DNA of 64,000 nucleotides, taken from positions 1 through 64,000 of the forward strand of contig JBAXOB010000003.1 in assembly GCA_037133475.1 (NCBI GenBank), written 5' to 3'. The first letter of the stretch is position 1, and every line of letters begins with the position of its first letter. The stretch comes from CAIVAT01 sp037133475 (lineage in GTDB: Bacteria > Bacteroidota > Bacteroidia > Bacteroidales > FEN-979). Below the pieces are notes generated by a model. It was not told the origin of the DNA. It ran no database searches and saw only the letters and a list, made by a program, of their open reading frames with translations. This document shows positions 61,398 to 64,000 of the stretch, one piece after another. Position numbers and translations under genes: made by a program.

Positions 61398-64000
61398 TTA
61401 GAAGGTGAGTTTTACGTTAAAGCTAAAATCACGGGTCGAGGGCAATGAACCTGTTGTATAACCCTGCAGGTTTCCTGCGCCAAGTCCGGATTCCGGATCT
61501 GCGTATGGTAAATTCTTGAAGATGATCCAAACGTTGGATGCTACAGCCGTAAAAGTTACCCCCGTGATGAAACATTTTTTCAAAATGGCAGAAGGTAATG
61601 AATAGGATAAGGAAACTTGTCTCAGTTTCACATAGCTTGCGTCGTAAACAAAGGCTTTGTTCGGAAGTCTGGCATAACCGAAGGCGCCGTAGTTTGAAGC
61701 GGCCAGCCTCGTTTTATTGGGAGTTACGGTTCCATTTGCAGAAACATTGACACCGGGGTTGATAAAACCACCGCTCGTTGAGGCATATCCTTTGGAATGG
61801 TCGGCAGGATCGGCCCATACGATAAGATCTCTGACAGGATTTCCCAGGTCGTTGGTATAGGCAGTTTCCTTGTATAAACCGGTGGCTAAACCGTAATACA
61901 TATCGAGGGAGAAGATATCCCCGCCTTTTTGTACATCGATAAGGAAAGCAAACGACCAGTTTTTATAGGTAAGGTTGTTCAACAGACCACCGGTCCAGTC
62001 GGGGTTCATGTTTCCGATAACGTTGTCAGATTTGGTTGTAATCTGGTAAGCTCCGTTTGATTTTACAACTTTTTGTCCGCTGTTATAGACGAAATCTGTT
62101 CCGTAAAGAACACCGTAAGGCTGACCAACCTTTGCATTCAGCGTAACGCCACCCTGGAATGATCCAAGCTGGAGGTTGTCAACGCCTTCTTTTAAGGAAA
62201 GGACTTTGTTCCGGTTCATGGCCCAGTTCAGCGTTACATCCCATTTGAAGTTCTTGTTTTTGCACGGAGTGCCATGCAGGGCAAGTTCAATACCCTGGTT
62301 CTGGATCTCGCCGGCATTGATGATCTCTGTATTGTATCCGGTGCTGGAGGAGACGGGGAGTGGCAGGATCTGGTTGATGGTGTTGGTCTTATATAACGCC
62401 AGGTCAAAACCAAGGCGTTTGCCAAGGAAGTACATTTCAAGACCACCTTCGATACTCTTTGTGTTTTCAGGTTTCAGGTCAGGATTTTTCAGGATTGTCG
62501 GGACCGTTGAGGAGGCCGCATTAAATGGCATGTTAATTACATAGTTGTTTACAAGCTGGTCGAAACTGGGGCTGTTACCAACCTGGGCATAGTTCAAACG
62601 GACTTTACCGAACGAGAGCCATTTGGCTTCAGGAATCACGTTGGAAAATACAAAACTACCGGCAACAGAGGGATAATAATAGGAACTGTTTGCTTTTGGC
62701 AGGGTTGAAGCATGGTCGCGTCTGATCGTAGCATCAAGGTAGAGGAAGTTTTTATATCCGAGGGAGGCGCTGGCATAGATACCTTCTACCCCGACTCTTG
62801 AAGCAAGTTCTTTTGGAAAAGGCAGTAGGCCGATACTGTTCTGGATTGAATAAACTTCAGGAATTGCCAAACCGCCGCTGGTTGAGGAGATCAGACGATC
62901 ATAATTGGTTCTTCTGATATTCATCCCCAGAACGCCTTTCAGGTTGAATGATTTCGAAATATCCTTGTTGAAATTTGCCATTACATCATAGTTGTACTCG
63001 CTGTAACGGATATCTCTCCTGAGGTAACCTGATCCCTGTTCGCTTCTGCCACCGCTTCCGTCAGCCTGGGTGGTACCGATACCAAAGGTAGCTGCAACAC
63101 TTCCGATTGCTCTTCTTTCTTCCTGTAATTCCGAATAGGTGTCAACCGAAAAACGACCAAACAGGTTTAACCAGTCGGTAACCTTGTAGGTTGCCCCCAG
63201 GTTGCCGATAAAACGGTTTCTCTTGTCAGTTTCATAATTTTCATAACGGGTCCAGTAGTAGTTGTCCCAGTAGATAGGCTGTGCATCCGAAGGGTCAGCA
63301 TAGTTCCAGGTGGCATTGCGGTGGGTAAGGTTGTACATGTTTTTCAGATCTTTCATGTCAACGTTGGTTTCCATCCACTGGCGCATGGATCCGAGGATAT
63401 TGTCATTGTACCCTGTTGAGTTACGGCCGGTAGCGCTGTTGAGGGAGTAGTTTCCAAAACCGGTAACGGTTAATTTGTTGTTCACATTCCAGGTTCCGTT
63501 CAATGAGATGTTGTTCTTGATCATTTCGCTGTTCGGCATCAGCCCGTTCTGTTTGTAATTCGTATAGGCCAACCGGTAACTGCCGAGGTTGGAGGCATTA
63601 TCAAGAGCCACTGAATTTGTAAAAGTTACGGGGTTTTCAAAGAAGGTGACGGGGCCGTTGGCTGCGGGCAGCCACGGGGTCGCTTTCAGATAATTGGGTG
63701 ACTTGGGGTCAACGGCAGTCCACTGGTAAACAGGCGATCCATCGAATTTTGCGCCATAGGAGGCATCTTCGGAGGTGGTAACCCACTGGGTCAGTTTACT
63801 GGAGGCATCCTTCGGCTTAACGGTGATGGTACCGTCGGTATTGATATAACGCATGTACCAGTTGTTGCCCGGTCCGTCATAATAGTGGCCGTAACCACCG
63901 CCATACTGGTTCTGGTATTCGGGGAAGGTTGATTTATCAACAAAACCAACGGTTATGCCGGAATTGATGGTAACGCCTACCCCCTTTTTTCCACCAGCGG
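61398..64000 (-). CDS. SusC/RagA TonB-linked outer-membrane receptor (partial, N-terminal outside window)
   Basis: At least 867 codons remain open to the right edge. The outermost part reads GGKKGVGVTINSG, the standard segment at the start of the barrel after the plug, so the signal peptide, regulatory domain and plug are missing. The rest is the 22-strand barrel with conserved SusC segments (VTLNWAMNRNKVLSLKEG near the end) and a terminal FNVKLTF. With SusD it forms the substrate-uptake pair. Type of substrate unknown. No internal stop. Confidence 0.93.
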   Translation of the reverse strand, partial: AGGKKGVGVTINSGITVGFVDKSTFPEYQNQYGGGYGHYYDGPGNNWYMRYINTDGTITVKPKDASSKLTQWVTTSEDASYGAKFDGSPVYQWTAVDPKSPNYLKATPWLPAANGPVTFFENPVTFTNSVALDNASNLGSYRLAYTNYKQNGLMPNSEMIKNNISLNGTWNVNNKLTVTGFGNYSLNSATGRNSTGYNDNILGSMRQWMETNVDMKDLKNMYNLTHRNATWNYADPSDAQPIYWDNYYWTRYENYETDKRNRFIGNLGATYKVTDWLNLFGRFSVDTYSELQEERRAIGSVAATFGIGTTQADGSGGRSEQGSGYLRRDIRYSEYNYDVMANFNKDISKSFNLKGVLGMNIRRTNYDRLISSTSGGLAIPEVYSIQNSIGLLPFPKELASRVGVEGIYASASLGYKNFLYLDATIRRDHASTLPKANSSYYYPSVAGSFVFSNVIPEAKWLSFGKVRLNYAQVGNSPSFDQLVNNYVINMPFNAASSTVPTILKNPDLKPENTKSIEGGLEMYFLGKRLGFDLALYKTNTINQILPLPVSSSTGYNTEIINAGEIQNQGIELALHGTPCKNKNFKWDVTLNWAMNRNKVLSLKEGVDNLQLGSFQGGVTLNAKVGQPYGVLYGTDFVYNSGQKVVKSNGAYQITTKSDNVIGNMNPDWTGGLLNNLTYKNWSFAFLIDVQKGGDIFSLDMYYGLATGLYKETAYTNDLGNPVRDLIVWADPADHSKGYASTSGGFINPGVNVSANGTVTPNKTRLAASNYGAFGYARLPNKAFVYDASYVKLRQVSLSYSLPSAILKKCFITGVTFTAVASNVWIIFKNLPYADPESGLGAGNLQGYTTGSLPSTRDFSFNVKLTF

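Overview
The window comes from a member of the Bacteroidota, probably a free-living or environmental lineage rather than a well-known gut Bacteroides. The sequence shows a SusC/SusD pair, two secreted proteins with type IX secretion C-terminal sorting domains, a TatA/TatC pair without TatB, a serine palmitoyltransferase, many SCKKK-type lipoproteins, and many promoters of the Bacteroidota form TAnnTTTG instead of an E. coli -10 box. All is chromosomal and mostly housekeeping; I see no transposase, integrase, phage gene or CRISPR array. The window opens inside an initiator tRNA gene and ends inside a susC-like gene.

Layout. 1-4.1 kb: initiator tRNA, then era, der, an S4-domain RNA-binding protein and a TonB-like protein; era and der are separated by two unrelated tandem-repeat arrays. 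4.1-7.4 kb: a small secreted Cys/Lys-rich protein, an orphan hybrid sensor kinase and dtd. 7.5-13.6 kb: pdxJ, a dipeptidase, a membrane protein, an adenosine-deaminase-like enzyme, a zinc dehydrogenase and a periplasmic-binding lipoprotein. 13.6-17.4 kb: a compact four-gene operon of lysine 2,3-aminomutase, two ATP-grasp ligases and a GNAT acetyltransferase, the best candidate here for an undescribed pathway. 17.6-21.1 kb: a hydrolase, envelope-stress proteins (LiaF-like, PspC) and tatC. 21.2-26.9 kb: a large type IX secreted protein and a C10 cysteine protease with two CUB domains. 26.9-31.9 kb: a class V aminotransferase-fold enzyme and a sulfide-oxidation/sulfur-relay operon (SQR, DUF1641, TusE-like, DsrE-like) whose promoter carries two perfect palindromes. 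32-44 kb: tatA, queA, a porin-like protein, pssA, lptB, a DUF5686 outer-membrane protein, kdsD, recQ, an OmpH-like protein and a DUF4296 lipoprotein. 44-50 kb: deoC, a TonB-dependent receptor and iorAB. 50-54.7 kb: a sphingolipid locus (spt, two related GNAT-like acyltransferase candidates and a cerR-like reductase). 54.8-64 kb: a pair of YD-like lipoproteins, an outer-membrane barrel, a VWA lipoprotein, a 0.7-kb gene-free stretch with a CRP-type palindrome, and a susD/susC pair.

How the genes fit together. Much of the window builds or services the cell envelope: phosphatidylserine (pssA), ceramide-type lipids (spt locus), the LPS core precursor arabinose-5-phosphate (kdsD) and LPS transport (lptB), outer-membrane protein chaperoning (OmpH-like), Tat export, TonB energy supply and TonB-dependent uptake. 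Two metabolic modules stand out: sulfide detoxification/sulfur relay, and the putative beta-lysine ligase/acetyltransferase operon. Gene starts were moved inward where a longer frame used a non-ATG start or overlapped a neighbour.
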